Assembly (NCBI RefSeq): GCF_029543085.1
Contig: NZ_CP119967.1
Location: forward strand, 5,681,001-5,745,000
Length of the DNA stretch: 64,000 nt
Source of the DNA: Pseudomonas sp. A34-9
GTDB taxonomy: Bacteria; Pseudomonadota; Gammaproteobacteria; Pseudomonadales; Pseudomonadaceae
Direction: 5' to 3'
Shown: positions 44,177 through 52,788 of the stretch, piece after piece
How positions within the stretch are numbered: position 1 is the first letter of the stretch
How the letters are laid out: every line of letters starts with the position of its first letter
The notes under the pieces: model-generated
Database searches by the model: none
Told to the model about the DNA's origin: nothing
The model's input: the letters and a program-made list of their open reading frames with translations, nothing else
Made by a program: the position numbers and the translations under genes

Positions 44177-44298
44177 TGCTTTTGCCTGACGCTCGACCGA
44201 GTGTTACCGCCCTCATCAAGCTCGACGCCCGCCTGACAAATATTCACACCCCGACATCCCCCGCTACAAAACCAACGCGCTTTTCATCTTTCCGACCG

Positions 44299-44354
44299 TA
44301 TAATCCCGATCTTTCCGGCTTGTAAGAAAAACTACACCCCGCTGTAGGCTTACA
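44299..44354 (+). promoter_or_regulatory. Possible promoter and nested leader hairpin of the DedA gene
   Basis: A consensus -10 TATAAT stands at 44299-44304 without an obvious -35. Downstream comes a nested palindrome: TGTAAG (44321-44326) with CTTACA (44349-44354), and inside it CTACA (44332-44336) with TGTAG (44343-44347) around a CCCCGC loop. It may be a regulator site or a leader hairpin. The remaining part of the 311-base gap is the REP pair and unremarkable sequence. Confidence 0.5.
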
Positions 44355-44405
44355 CGAAGTCATCCGCACAGGCCTGCCGAGTCGGGCCGCCATACAGGTG
44401 CCCCC

Positions 44406-45056
44406 ATGGATTTCAACCCGCTCGACCTTATCCTGCATCTCGACGTGTACCTCGATTTGCTGGTGAACAACTATGGTCCATGGATCTACGCCATTCTGTT
44501 TCTGGTGATTTTCTGTGAAACCGGTCTGGTGGTGATGCCATTCCTGCCGGGTGATTCGCTGTTGTTCATTGCGGGTGCCGTTGCCGCTGGCGGTGGAATG
44601 GATCCGGTACTCTTGGGCGGCCTGCTGATGCTCGCGGCCATACTGGGCGACAGCACCAACTACGTGATCGGACGAACGGCCGGGGAGAAGCTGTTCAGCA
44701 ACCCGAACTCGAAAATCTTCCGTCGCGACTACCTGCAGAAAACCCACGACTTCTATGACAAGCATGGCGGCAAGACCGTAACGCTGGCGCGCTTCCTGCC
44801 GATCATCCGAACCTTTGCACCATTCGTCGCCGGTGTGGCGAAGATGCCGTACGCGCGCTTCTTCGGTTTCAGCGTGTTGGGCACCATCCTCTGGGTCGGC
44901 GGTCTGGTGACGCTGGGCTACTTCTTCGGCAACGTACCGTTCATCAAGAAAAACCTGTCCTTACTGGTGGTGGCGATCATTCTGCTGTCGCTGGTGCCAA
45001 TGATCCTCGGCGTGGTTCGCAGCCGTTTCGGCGGCACCAAAGCGCAATCGCACTAA
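44406..45056 (+). CDS. DedA family membrane protein
   Basis: A 216-residue inner-membrane protein of the DedA/VTT family. It shows the re-entrant-loop motifs IFCETGLVVMPFLPGDSLLF and FYDKHGGKTVTLARFLPIIRTFAPFVAG with the conserved Glu and Arg residues needed for function. Members support lipid-carrier recycling, membrane potential and antimicrobial-peptide resistance. Followed by mtfA after four bases. A second DedA domain in the window is fused to PAP2 (18948-20264). Confidence 0.93.
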   Translation: MDFNPLDLILHLDVYLDLLVNNYGPWIYAILFLVIFCETGLVVMPFLPGDSLLFIAGAVAAGGGMDPVLLGGLLMLAAILGDSTNYVIGRTAGEKLFSNPNSKIFRRDYLQKTHDFYDKHGGKTVTLARFLPIIRTFAPFVAGVAKMPYARFFGFSVLGTILWVGGLVTLGYFFGNVPFIKKNLSLLVVAIILLSLVPMILGVVRSRFGGTKAQSH

Positions 45057-45060
45057 GCCG

Positions 45061-45873
45061 ATGTGGTCGCTGCGCGCCTGGCGACGCCGGCGCCTTCTGG
45101 CGAAGCACCCGATTGCCGACGACATGTGGCAACGGGTGCGCCATCACCTGAGCTTTCTGGATGGCATCAGCGCTGCCGAAGATCAGTGGTTGCGCGAAGC
45201 CTGCGTGCTGTTCCTCGAAGACAAACACCTGAGCGCCCTGCCCGGCGTCGAACTGCATCAGGAACAACGCCTCCTGCTCGCCGCCCAGGCGCAATTACCC
45301 CTGCTCAATCTGGGCGACCTGAACTGGTATCAGGGTTTTCACGAGATTGTTCTGTATCCCGACGACTTCCTCAGCCCGCAACGTCATCGCGATGCCAGCG
45401 GTGTCGAGCATGAGTGGGACGGTGAACACAGCGGCGAAGCCTGGCAACAGGGGCCGATCATCCTCGCCTGGCCGGGCGTGATGGCCAGTGGCGGCTGGGA
45501 AGGCTATAACCTGGTCATCCACGAACTGGCGCATAAACTCGACATGCTCAACGGCGACGCCAACGGCCTGCCGCCACTGCACGCCGACATGCGCGTCAGC
45601 GACTGGGCCGAGGTGATGCAACACGCCTACGACGACCTCAACCGCCAGCTCGATCGCAACCCTGACGCCGAAACCGCCATCGACCCCTACGCCGCCGAGA
45701 ACCCGGCCGAGTTCTTCGCCGTCACCAGCGAGTACTTTTTCAGCGCCCCGGATCTGTTGCACGAGGCTTATCCACAGGTGTATGCGCAGTTGCGGCTTTT
45801 CTACCGCCAGGACCCGTTGAGCCGGTTGCGGCAACTTCAGGCCACAGACCCGGTCTATCAGGCGCACGACTAA
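45061..45873 (+). CDS. mtfA: Zinc-dependent peptidase MtfA
   Basis: A 270-residue cytosolic zinc aminopeptidase family protein; in E. coli MtfA binds the glucose repressor Mlc. The gluzincin motif HELAH lies in [16 protein letters not shown], and the third ligand region is [14 protein letters not shown], as in MtfA and anthrax lethal factor-like folds. Mlc is not typical of pseudomonads, so the native partner is unclear. Start is the ATG at 45061, four bases after the DedA stop. Confidence 0.92.
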   Translation: MWSLRAWRRRRLLAKHPIADDMWQRVRHHLSFLDGISAAEDQWLREACVLFLEDKHLSALPGVELHQEQRLLLAAQAQLPLLNLGDLNWYQGFHEIVLYPDDFLSPQRHRDASGVEHEWDGEHSGEAWQQGPIILAWPGVMASGGWEGYNLVIHELAHKLDMLNGDANGLPPLHADMRVSDWAEVMQHAYDDLNRQLDRNPDAETAIDPYAAENPAEFFAVTSEYFFSAPDLLHEAYPQVYAQLRLFYRQDPLSRLRQLQATDPVYQAHD

Positions 45874-45985
45874 GGTCTGCACGACTTTCGGTACATGGCG
45901 TCGACGGCAGAATATGCCTATAATCGCCGCCACTTTTTGGTCAATCCGGCCAAGTGTTTTTGGTCAACTACGGGGGCAACGCCCA

Positions 45986-46513
45986 ATGAGCTACAGCAAG
46001 ATTCCGGCTGGCAAAGACCTGCCGAACGACATCTACGTCGCGATCGAGATCCCGGCCAACCACGCGCCGATCAAATACGAAATCGACAAAGACAGCGATT
46101 GCCTGTTCGTTGACCGTTTCATGGCCACCCCAATGTTCTACCCGGCCAACTACGGTTACATCCCGAACACCCTGGCTGACGACGGTGATCCCCTCGACGT
46201 ACTGGTTGTGACCCCTTACCCGGTTGCTCCAGGCTCGGTAATCCGCGCGCGTCCAGTCGGCATCCTGAACATGACCGACGACGGCGGCGGCGATGCCAAA
46301 GTCATCGCAGTCCCACACGACAAGCTGTCCCAGCTGTACGTCGACGTGAAGGAATACACCGACCTGCCGCCACTGCTGATCCAACAGATCGAGCACTTCT
46401 TCGCGAACTACAAGGATCTCGAAAAAGGCAAATGGGTCAAGATTGAAGGCTGGGCCGGTGCAGACGCCGCCCGCGAAGCGATCACCAAGTCGGTTGCCGC
46501 CTACAAAGGCTAA
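45986..46513 (+). CDS. ppa: Inorganic pyrophosphatase
   Basis: Cytosolic family I pyrophosphatase (175 residues) that drives biosynthetic reactions by hydrolysing PPi. The active-site signature [10 protein letters not shown] with its metal-binding aspartates and the [22 protein letters not shown] block are complete. The start MSYSKIPAG is standard; the upstream in-frame ATG is not conserved. A strong terminator follows. Confidence 0.98.
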   Translation: MSYSKIPAGKDLPNDIYVAIEIPANHAPIKYEIDKDSDCLFVDRFMATPMFYPANYGYIPNTLADDGDPLDVLVVTPYPVAPGSVIRARPVGILNMTDDGGGDAKVIAVPHDKLSQLYVDVKEYTDLPPLLIQQIEHFFANYKDLEKGKWVKIEGWAGADAAREAITKSVAAYKG

Positions 46514-46541
46514 GCACCAGCGCTACGCGTGAAGCTTGAAG

Positions 46542-46568
46542 AAAACCCCGGTTGATCCGGGGTTTTTT
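46542..46568 (+). terminator. Rho-independent terminator of ppa
   Basis: CCCCGG (46546-46551) and CCGGGG (46557-46562) form a 6-bp stem with TTGAT loop, preceded by AAAA and followed by TTTTTT. Confidence 0.93.
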
Positions 46569-46736
46569 GTGCTCGGGAAAAGCCGTCTTAAACAGAGTGT
46601 TTATGGCGGACTACAGAAAAGTTTTAGCCTGTGTAATTTCCCACAAGATCGTCTTACATCCCGTCGCAAAATTCAGCCCGTTTTTGAACGTCCGGTTTAT
46701 TCAAACCGCTCTGGCACGGCCGTAGACTCCGTGTTT

Positions 46737-47483
46737 ATGAGAAAGAACACTAGCGGTCCAAGATTCAAGGCACTCCTGGAAGCTGCGAACATCTCGACGA
46801 CGGGTTTCGCAAAGTTCTGGGGCACGGAAGCCCAAAATGTCCACAACTGGTACACCCGGGGCGTCCCGGCGTATCGCATGGAAGAAGTCTCACGCCTGCT
46901 GTCCGTCAACAGCGAATGGCTGAAAACCGGCGAAGGCGCAAAAGAGCTGCCGAGCCTCGCTCCGCCTGCCAGCAACGGCGACAGCTTCGACGCCCACGAT
47001 CCTCAGGGCGCCTACCGATTTATCCATCCCAACGACATCGAACTGGCCTTCTTCAAAGAAACACCCCTGACCAACGGCTCCGACAAAACCCACGTCATCC
47101 AGGACCCGGACCTGTCCATCCGCCTGCTGCGCGCACCACTGGATCAACTGGAAATCCGCCACGCCGACGCCATCTGCGCGCACATGATCGGCAACAGCAT
47201 GGCCGAACGCATCGAAGACGGCTCCATCGTCGCCATCGACCGCAGCCTGACCCAAGTGGTAGACGGCGAGATCTACGCCATCGAACACGACGGCATGCTG
47301 CGCATCAAATACCTGCACCGCATGCCCGGCAACGGCCTGCGCCTGCGCAGCCACAACAGCGCCGAATACCCGGACGAAGTGTTCCGCCCGGCGCAGATCG
47401 AAGAGCAACGGATTCACATATTGGGCTGGGTGTTCTGGTGGTCGACAGTGAGCAAGCGGCGGCCGGTGGTGCCGTTTCTATGA
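46737..47483 (+). CDS. Orphan S24-type repressor (cI/LexA-like)
   Basis: A 248-residue regulator. Residues about 1-65 form a helix-turn-helix related to phage repressors (GFAKFWGTEAQNVHNWYTRG); residues about 120-245 form a peptidase S24 domain. The catalytic pair is Ser154 (IGNSMAER) and Lys191 (LRIKYLHR), 37 residues apart as in LexA. The usual Ala-Gly or Cys-Gly cleavage dipeptide is not seen in the linker, so self-cleavage is doubtful. In pseudomonads related PrtR/PtrR proteins control bacteriocin genes, but no phage or tailocin genes are near. Start uncertain: no clear ribosome site precedes the ATG. Confidence 0.85.
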   Translation: MRKNTSGPRFKALLEAANISTTGFAKFWGTEAQNVHNWYTRGVPAYRMEEVSRLLSVNSEWLKTGEGAKELPSLAPPASNGDSFDAHDPQGAYRFIHPNDIELAFFKETPLTNGSDKTHVIQDPDLSIRLLRAPLDQLEIRHADAICAHMIGNSMAERIEDGSIVAIDRSLTQVVDGEIYAIEHDGMLRIKYLHRMPGNGLRLRSHNSAEYPDEVFRPAQIEEQRIHILGWVFWWSTVSKRRPVVPFL

Positions 47484-47502
47484 TCTAACGGCCCACAAAG
47501 CC

Positions 47503-47530
47503 CCCTGTAGGCGTGCGCCTGCTCGCGATG
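47503..47530. repeat. Single REP arm (type C)
   Basis: CCTGTAGGCGTGCGCCTGCT followed by CGCGATGA resembles one arm of the pair at 39532-39597. No matching second arm is seen. Confidence 0.6.
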
Positions 47531-47639
47531 AGGCCCTGATAATCGGTACAAATCTCGAATTTGTTCGACTGCGGTCGCTCTAAACCGCACTTCAGGCTGG
47601 GAATCCCAAGCAAAACTCAGTATCCTGCGCCCCACATTT

Positions 47640-47806
47640 GCGCATCGACCCGCCCCGCGGCTCAGAGAGCGCCCGACGCGGCAGACCAACGTCTGACCAA
47701 GTCCCACAGCCGGACGCAGATCCGGATGTACGTTTTGAAGGCTGGCGCGGTTTACCAAAAATAAACCAAGCCAGTCCCCGAGAAGCCGGCCACAAGCCGG
47801 CTTTTT
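47640..47806 (+). ncRNA. Candidate structured small RNA ending in a terminator
   Basis: A 486-base gap lies between the S24 gene and the diguanylate cyclase start. Its second part holds four consecutive hairpins: CAGAC/GTCTG (47682-47695), CCGGA/TCCGG (47710-47725), GGTTTA/TAAACC (47749-47767) and the terminator AAGCCGGC/GCCGGCTT (47783-47803) with a T-run to 47806. No convincing reading frame is present. The 5' end is a guess; a TATCCT element lies about 20 bases before 47640. It could be an independent small RNA or a leader of the downstream gene. Confidence 0.45.
47783..47806 (+). terminator. Rho-independent terminator
   Basis: AAGCCGGC (47783-47790) pairs with GCCGGCTT (47796-47803) across a CACAA loop, with TTTTT at the end. 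No annotated gene ends just upstream (the S24 stop is 300 bases away), which suggests a separate transcript. Confidence 0.85.
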
Positions 47807-47969
47807 AATGTCTGCAAAAAAGCACAGTTACCTTGGTGAGCCCGACTCAACACTTGCCAATCCCAACCCCCTCAGTGCTAAATCCCGCCCAACAACCACC
47901 CCCTCTGTTTTTACCCGCATTCCCGCCGCCGGCCGGACTCCGGTATTGAGCCTCACGGGAATCCATGGA

Positions 47970-49145
47970 ATGGCCCTGCATATCCCGACCCTGCTGGTCG
48001 TTTCAGTCTTCGTCTTTTTTCTGATGGGGCTTTTGACGCTGCACGCCTGGTATCGCGAAACCCGCGAGTCGCCACTGGCGTACCTCGGCAGCATGATGCT
48101 GCTTGGCGCCATCGGCGTGGTATTGGTCAGTTGGCGTGATCGAGGCGTCGACTTCATTCCCATTGTGTTCGGCAATGTTGTTCTATTGCTGAGTGCAGCG
48201 ATGAACTGGACGGCCATGCGTACGCTGGTCGGGCGCAAGCCTTCGGTGTCCGGCATTCTGGCGGGGGCGTTCGCCTGGCTGACCTTGTGCCTGATTCCCG
48301 CCTTTTACGAGTCGATGCCGAATCGGGTTCTGGTCTACTCCTTGCTGGCATTCAGTTACGGCGTGCTGACAACGCTGGAGCTCTGGCGCAGCCGCCACAC
48401 TCTGGACGTCGCGTTTATGCCGGCGCTGGTGCTGACCGTTTTGCACACGGTGTTCTACGCCGTTCGCAGTGCGACCGATGAAGGGCTGCCGGTGACAAAG
48501 GCGCTGCTGGGCAGTGGCGAAGGCGTGCCGTTTTTCTCGTTCATGCTGTTCGAGTCGATGCTGTATGTGATCGGCATCGCCTACATCACGCTGGCGATGG
48601 TCAAGGAGCGTGCAGAACTCAAGCTCAAAGCGGCGGCGTTCAGCGATCCGCTGACTGGCATTGGCAATCGTCGCGCGTTCATGATTAACGCCGGGCAGTT
48701 GCTTGCCGAAAGTCAGCAACACGGCGAACCGGCAGCGTTGTTGCTTTGCGATCTGGATAACTTCAAGCGCCTGAATGACACTTATGGCCATCCCGTTGGG
48801 GATCAGGCGTTGATTGCGTTCGGCCGGATCATGCTCGAGAGCCTGCGCAAGGAGGATGTTTGCGGGCGGATCGGCGGTGAGGAGTTTGCTTGCCTGCTTA
48901 ACGATTGCGATGAGCAGACCGCACTGGAAATTGCCGAACGGATCCGTCGTTCCTTCTCGCAACTGTCGATTCTTGAGCCTGGATTACTCAGCGTCAGTAT
49001 CGGCGTGGTGACCACCCGCGAATCCGGTCATGACCTGTCACGCCTGCTCTCGGAAGCTGATCAGGCGCTGTACGGCGCCAAGAATCAGGGGCGCAACCGC
49101 GTGCAGACGTTGCGTTCGTTGTACCTGAGCCTTACCGATCATTAA
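47970..49145 (+). CDS. Membrane diguanylate cyclase (GGDEF)
   Basis: A 391-residue protein that makes cyclic di-GMP from two GTP. Residues about 5-210 contain seven or so hydrophobic helices (a membrane sensor). The catalytic domain begins with DPLTGIGNRRAF and has the intact active-site loop GGEEF at residues 302-306. The inhibitory I-site RKED (293-296) is present five residues upstream, so product feedback is expected. I place the start at 47970 (MALHIPTLL), which opens the first helix; the ATG at 47808 lies in the terminator region and would add a proline-rich stretch. Confidence 0.92.
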   Translation: MALHIPTLLVVSVFVFFLMGLLTLHAWYRETRESPLAYLGSMMLLGAIGVVLVSWRDRGVDFIPIVFGNVVLLLSAAMNWTAMRTLVGRKPSVSGILAGAFAWLTLCLIPAFYESMPNRVLVYSLLAFSYGVLTTLELWRSRHTLDVAFMPALVLTVLHTVFYAVRSATDEGLPVTKALLGSGEGVPFFSFMLFESMLYVIGIAYITLAMVKERAELKLKAAAFSDPLTGIGNRRAFMINAGQLLAESQQHGEPAALLLCDLDNFKRLNDTYGHPVGDQALIAFGRIMLESLRKEDVCGRIGGEEFACLLNDCDEQTALEIAERIRRSFSQLSILEPGLLSVSIGVVTTRESGHDLSRLLSEADQALYGAKNQGRNRVQTLRSLYLSLTDH

Positions 49146-49272
49146 AGCTCAACAAACGACCATTCCAATAAGCCATTAGCACATCCGCCCTAATTGCCCC
49201 AGTCGGCACCCACCACTAAATTTCCATTCTGTTTTTGTGCATCACAAAAGCGCCAAGGAATGGAGCAGCACC

Positions 49273-49830
49273 ATGTCATCGTTTTTCAAACTGAGTAAAT
49301 CCCTCGCTTTACTGACCGCACTATCGTCTGCCACTGCAGCGTTAGCGGAAGAGCCGAACCCCATCGGCGACTGGTGGATCATTTATGGCAACGGCGTCCC
49401 GCACAAAAACATCATGTATGTCGCCGACAAAACTTCTGTGGTGCCGTCGACACTTACCAAGGGCGCGCAGATGTTGGCGGTGACGCTGGTGTATGAAGAG
49501 CCGGGCAAGCCGATGATTGATGCCTACAACCTGGAAGTTCAGTGCAAGACCAACAAGGTGCGGTTTGTTAATGGCCAGTCGGTGGATCGAATTGCCTACA
49601 TGCTGCGTCACCTGAAAGTGAACCAGCAATGGCAGCAGCCGAAGGAGTTCTGGGTACAGCGCGCCCTCGCATTCGTTTGCACCCCAGAGAAAAAAGACAT
49701 GATTGCCGTGGGCAAAATGGAGCATTTGCAGATGATCCAGGGCATGCAGCAAATGTTCTTCAAACTGGCACCGATTCAAGAGAAAGGCCAAATGATGGAC
49801 AACCTCGACTCGATACTGGGCAACAAGTAA
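49273..49830 (+). CDS. Exported hypothetical protein
   Basis: A 185-residue protein with a clear Sec signal peptide (SLALLTALSSATAALAEE, cleavage near residue 27). The mature part contains WWIIYGNGVPHKNIMYVADKTSV and two cysteines (CKTNK and FVCTPEKK) that may form a disulfide. I do not recognise the family. Start chosen at MSSFFKLSK, behind GGAGCAGCACC. Located upstream of another small exported protein. Confidence 0.8.
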   Translation: MSSFFKLSKSLALLTALSSATAALAEEPNPIGDWWIIYGNGVPHKNIMYVADKTSVVPSTLTKGAQMLAVTLVYEEPGKPMIDAYNLEVQCKTNKVRFVNGQSVDRIAYMLRHLKVNQQWQQPKEFWVQRALAFVCTPEKKDMIAVGKMEHLQMIQGMQQMFFKLAPIQEKGQMMDNLDSILGNK

Positions 49831-49892
49831 CAGCCTGACTGTTTAACTCTCCAGCGCGCTATTTCGTCGCGCACATGACATCGGGAGTCATG

Positions 49893-50327
49893 ATGAATCA
49901 ATGGACTAAAACGTTACTGACGCTGCTGCTAACAGCCACAGTATCAATGGTGAATGGCTGCCACCTGATTGCGCAGTCGCGCTGGGAAGGACGGGATGTT
50001 CAGGAAGCACTCGATTTGTTCGGCAAACCCGACTCAATGAAAAAACAAACCACTGCCAGCGGGGAGAATCTCGCCGTTCTCACGTGGTACAAGTCCTCCA
50101 GTTGGACTACCACTGAAGCGGCCGGTACTTCCATGAATCACACCGGCAACGGCATGGTGTACACCGAGTACTACGATACGGTCGGGCATAGCTCTGACTG
50201 CAAAGTGGAAGCCACCGTCAATAAAGCCAAAAAGATCGTGCTGTTCAGGATCGAGGACGGCAAGATCATTCACGGCAAGTGCATCAACGTTCCATTCGTA
50301 CCCGGTTACATTCCGCCCGGATTCTAG
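49893..50327 (+). CDS. Putative lipoprotein of unknown function
   Basis: A 144-residue product with a hydrophobic N-terminus and a lipobox-like VNGC. The following LFGKPDSMKKQTTASGENLAVLTW region resembles SmpA/BamE-like small lipoproteins in layout, where a predicted helix is followed by beta strands, but I cannot prove the relationship. Two more cysteines (DCKVE and KCINV) follow. The start could also be the adjoining ATG at 49890; GGGAG spacing favours 49893. Confidence 0.75.
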   Translation: MNQWTKTLLTLLLTATVSMVNGCHLIAQSRWEGRDVQEALDLFGKPDSMKKQTTASGENLAVLTWYKSSSWTTTEAAGTSMNHTGNGMVYTEYYDTVGHSSDCKVEATVNKAKKIVLFRIEDGKIIHGKCINVPFVPGYIPPGF

Positions 50328-50332
50328 TGCTG

Positions 50333-50358
50333 TCCCTGAGCCAGTACCTGCTCAGGGA
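50333..50358. terminator. Convergent hairpin between the lipoprotein gene and magF
   Basis: TCCCTGAGC (50333-50341) pairs with GCTCAGGGA (50350-50358) around an 8-base loop. It overlaps the magF stop codon. T-runs are absent on both sides, so its terminating strength is uncertain. Confidence 0.55.
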
Positions 50359-51164
50359 TAACTGAACGACTTCACCAACGTCAGCTCACCCACCGCACGC
50401 ATCGGGATCAGAAACGTCTCCATCTTCTCGCTGGGTGTGCCTTCTTCGGTAATCACCGTCACCTGCGCCGTGGTCAGCGGCTGCATCGCCTCATCGCCGC
50501 CATCCTCATCCCCGCGATACCCACCGCCGTAGTAATTCACATACACCAGATACTGGCCCTTGATCGGCGCCGGCATGGCGAAGATTTCCGGGCCGTAGCC
50601 GGTGGTGACGTCGACGTCGAGCGCGGCGCCGTTGGCAGCGGTGCGGTTGCCGTACCAGATATGCGCGCCGTCGGGGGTGACGAGGTGCAGGTCGAGGTCG
50701 GTGCCGTCACTGTCCCACGCCAGCAGTACGCGCAGTTTGGCCGGGGTGGCGCCGCCGCTGCTGTTGAGGAACTGTGTGCGGTGGCGTTGCTGGCCGTCGG
50801 GGCTGCGCACTTCGACGCTGTTGCTGCCGTTGGGGAAGGAAAACGGGCGATCGAAGTGGCCGCTGTCGTCGATTTTCAACGGCATGCTGACGCCGTTGAC
50901 GATCAGACGGCCGGGTTCGTTGTCCTTCCGCGCAGCTTTGATCTCGCCGCTGATGCGTGCGGTATTGGCCTGGCCGACCGGGGTGTTGACCGACGAGGCC
51001 GGGTAGTTGACGGTCTGGCGGAAGCTTTCGCCCTCGCCTTCCGGTGCGCCGCTACGCCAGCCGCCAACCGGGGTGTCGAGTTTGACGCTGTCGGCGGCGA
51101 TGGCCGGCGCTAGCGCGGTCAACGTGCAAAGCAGCAGCAAGACCTGTGGATAACGGAGTGTCAT
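50352..51164 (-). CDS. magF: DUF2135 protein, last gene of the mag operon (MagF/YfaP-like)
   Basis: A 270-residue exported protein (signal peptide ending APAIAADS) of the DUF2135/YfaP family. The core WDSDGTDLDLHLVTPDGAHIWYGN and GPEIFAMPAPIKGQYLVYVNYYGGG are typical and resemble a calcium-binding beta-sandwich. It is a paralogue of the first gene of the operon at 59756-60547; the two share the LDLHxVTPDG and YLVYVNYxG motifs. Role in the Mag complex is not established. Starts three bases after magE. Confidence 0.9.
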   Translation of the reverse strand: MTLRYPQVLLLLCTLTALAPAIAADSVKLDTPVGGWRSGAPEGEGESFRQTVNYPASSVNTPVGQANTARISGEIKAARKDNEPGRLIVNGVSMPLKIDDSGHFDRPFSFPNGSNSVEVRSPDGQQRHRTQFLNSSGGATPAKLRVLLAWDSDGTDLDLHLVTPDGAHIWYGNRTAANGAALDVDVTTGYGPEIFAMPAPIKGQYLVYVNYYGGGYRGDEDGGDEAMQPLTTAQVTVITEEGTPSEKMETFLIPMRAVGELTLVKSFSYP

Positions 51165-51167
51165 GGT

Positions 51168-52787
51168 CTATTCCAGCAAAAGGTGACGGGCGAGCCCTTC
51201 GATGTAGGTTTCATCCTGGCCGTTGGGGTGTGCGGCAAAGGCCAGGTGCAGATATTCGTGGGTCAGGTCGAGGCGATCCTGCAGGGTCAGTACGCCGCGT
51301 ACATAGATGCGCTGGCGCTCACGGTCGACGAAGGGACGGCCGAACGCCAGTTTGCACACGGCGAAGGTGCTGACTTCGTTGTAGCCGGTTTCGCTTTCCA
51401 GTGTCGGGCGCCAGCCGCGTCGCTGTTTCTGCAGCCAGTCTTGCGCGGCGGGCAATGTTTCGCAGGAGGCGACCGGGTTGTCCCAACGACTGAGGCTGGC
51501 GCGCGGATAGGCGTGCAGCAGAATCGCGTCGTAACGTTGACCGGCATTGGCTTGCTCGACGGCTTGTTGCCAGGCGAGTTTGTCCGGGCCGGGCTGATCG
51601 GAGTGATAGGTGACGGTGCTGCCGGCCAATACCAGGTCTGCCGTCCATGCAGCGATACTGCGTGATTCGCTGGAGGCCGGACGCGGGGCGACGCGTTGGC
51701 GATTGCTGCTGTCGTCGATACTCAGGCAGTCGCCGTTGCGCGTGGCGTTTTGCAGCAGATACGTGCGAATCGCCACGGCCAACGCCTTGGCTGCTTCGCC
51801 AGGTTCGGGTTTGGCTTCACGGTCCAGTACTCTCGCGACGTACTCTTCGCGATCAAGCCTTGCGACGAGTTTGTCGTTGAGCAGAAACAGTTCGCCGTCA
51901 CTGTGGATATCCAGCGCATTGCCGTTGGCGAATTCGACGCGGTAGTCGCCAAGCAATGGGCCGGAAGTCATGACCCGCTCACCGCTCAAAACCCGTGAAA
52001 CCGGATAGCGCGAGAACAACCCGACTTCAACGCAACGCCCCGCTTCCGCCGGCCATGCTGCTGGCAACACCGTCGCCAGTGCCTGGCCGTAATGCCGCAA
52101 AACCATCTGGCTGGTGCCACGGCCCCCTGCCCAGACCGGCGAACCATCAGCCGTCCAGCCAGCGAATCCACCCTGTCGCGATTGCGGATCCTGATCGCCG
52201 AGCCAGCTCCAGGTTTTCACCCGCAGACGCCCGCCCAGTTCACCGACGACATTGCCGTCCGCCGCGTTCAGCACCACGTCGAGCAGTACTCGACGCGCCT
52301 GATCCTGCGCCGGTAACGAGGCCAGGACCTTCAGCAACTCAACCACGGAAACCCGTTGGGCCGGTTGCAGCGACGGTAAATCCAGCAACCACGACGGCGC
52401 TTGCCGCGCCTGCCAATAGCTTCTCCAATCAGCCGCCGCAATGCCCAATCGCGCAGGTTCGAAAAACAACCCGCAGGATTTCACCAGCGCCTGATCACGC
52501 TCGATCTTGCCGCCCGCCGCGCAGCAATAAACCTCGTCCTTCGATTGCCCGCGACATTCATACGCCGGTTCCCGCGCACCGGTGTCCACCAGCCACGCAT
52601 AGACAAACAACTTCCACAGACTGCCCAGTGGCGTATCCAGTGATGATGGCAACGGTTCACGGGCGATCAGTTGCATCTGACTCAACGACAGCAACTCGCC
52701 CTTGTACGCCACGCGCAACGGCTCATCCTGCGCCGTCGCCAGCGCAGGGATCACACACATCAGCAGCCACAGCAGCGGCCGGGTCAT
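51168..52787 (-). CDS. magE: DUF2300 protein (MagE/YfaQ-like), possible zinc peptidase
   Basis: A 539-residue exported protein (signal ends near ALATAQD) of the DUF2300 family found only beside yfaS/magD genes. A middle stretch with AKALAVAIRTYLLQNA resembles SpoIID amidase-enhancer domains. The C-terminal part has the zinc-binding pattern HEYLH (510-514) with a following Glu530, suggesting a gluzincin-like metallopeptidase; this is a motif-based inference. Follows magD by one base. Confidence 0.88.
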   Translation of the reverse strand: MTRPLLWLLMCVIPALATAQDEPLRVAYKGELLSLSQMQLIAREPLPSSLDTPLGSLWKLFVYAWLVDTGAREPAYECRGQSKDEVYCCAAGGKIERDQALVKSCGLFFEPARLGIAAADWRSYWQARQAPSWLLDLPSLQPAQRVSVVELLKVLASLPAQDQARRVLLDVVLNAADGNVVGELGGRLRVKTWSWLGDQDPQSRQGGFAGWTADGSPVWAGGRGTSQMVLRHYGQALATVLPAAWPAEAGRCVEVGLFSRYPVSRVLSGERVMTSGPLLGDYRVEFANGNALDIHSDGELFLLNDKLVARLDREEYVARVLDREAKPEPGEAAKALAVAIRTYLLQNATRNGDCLSIDDSSNRQRVAPRPASSESRSIAAWTADLVLAGSTVTYHSDQPGPDKLAWQQAVEQANAGQRYDAILLHAYPRASLSRWDNPVASCETLPAAQDWLQKQRRGWRPTLESETGYNEVSTFAVCKLAFGRPFVDRERQRIYVRGVLTLQDRLDLTHEYLHLAFAAHPNGQDETYIEGLARHLLLE

Positions 52788-52788
52788 G

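Noticed and set aside
46715..46731. TGGCACGGCCGTAGAC considered as a sigma-54 promoter for the S24 gene
   Set aside because: The -24 half fits but there is no GC at the -12 position at the right spacing.
46737..47483. S24 repressor taken as a sign of a prophage
   Set aside because: No integrase, capsid, tail or lysis genes and no attachment-like repeats flank it; ppa and housekeeping genes surround it.
47561..47764. Small plus-strand frame (67 codons) in the gap before the diguanylate cyclase
   Set aside because: No ribosome site, odd composition, and overlaps the series of hairpins better explained as structured RNA.
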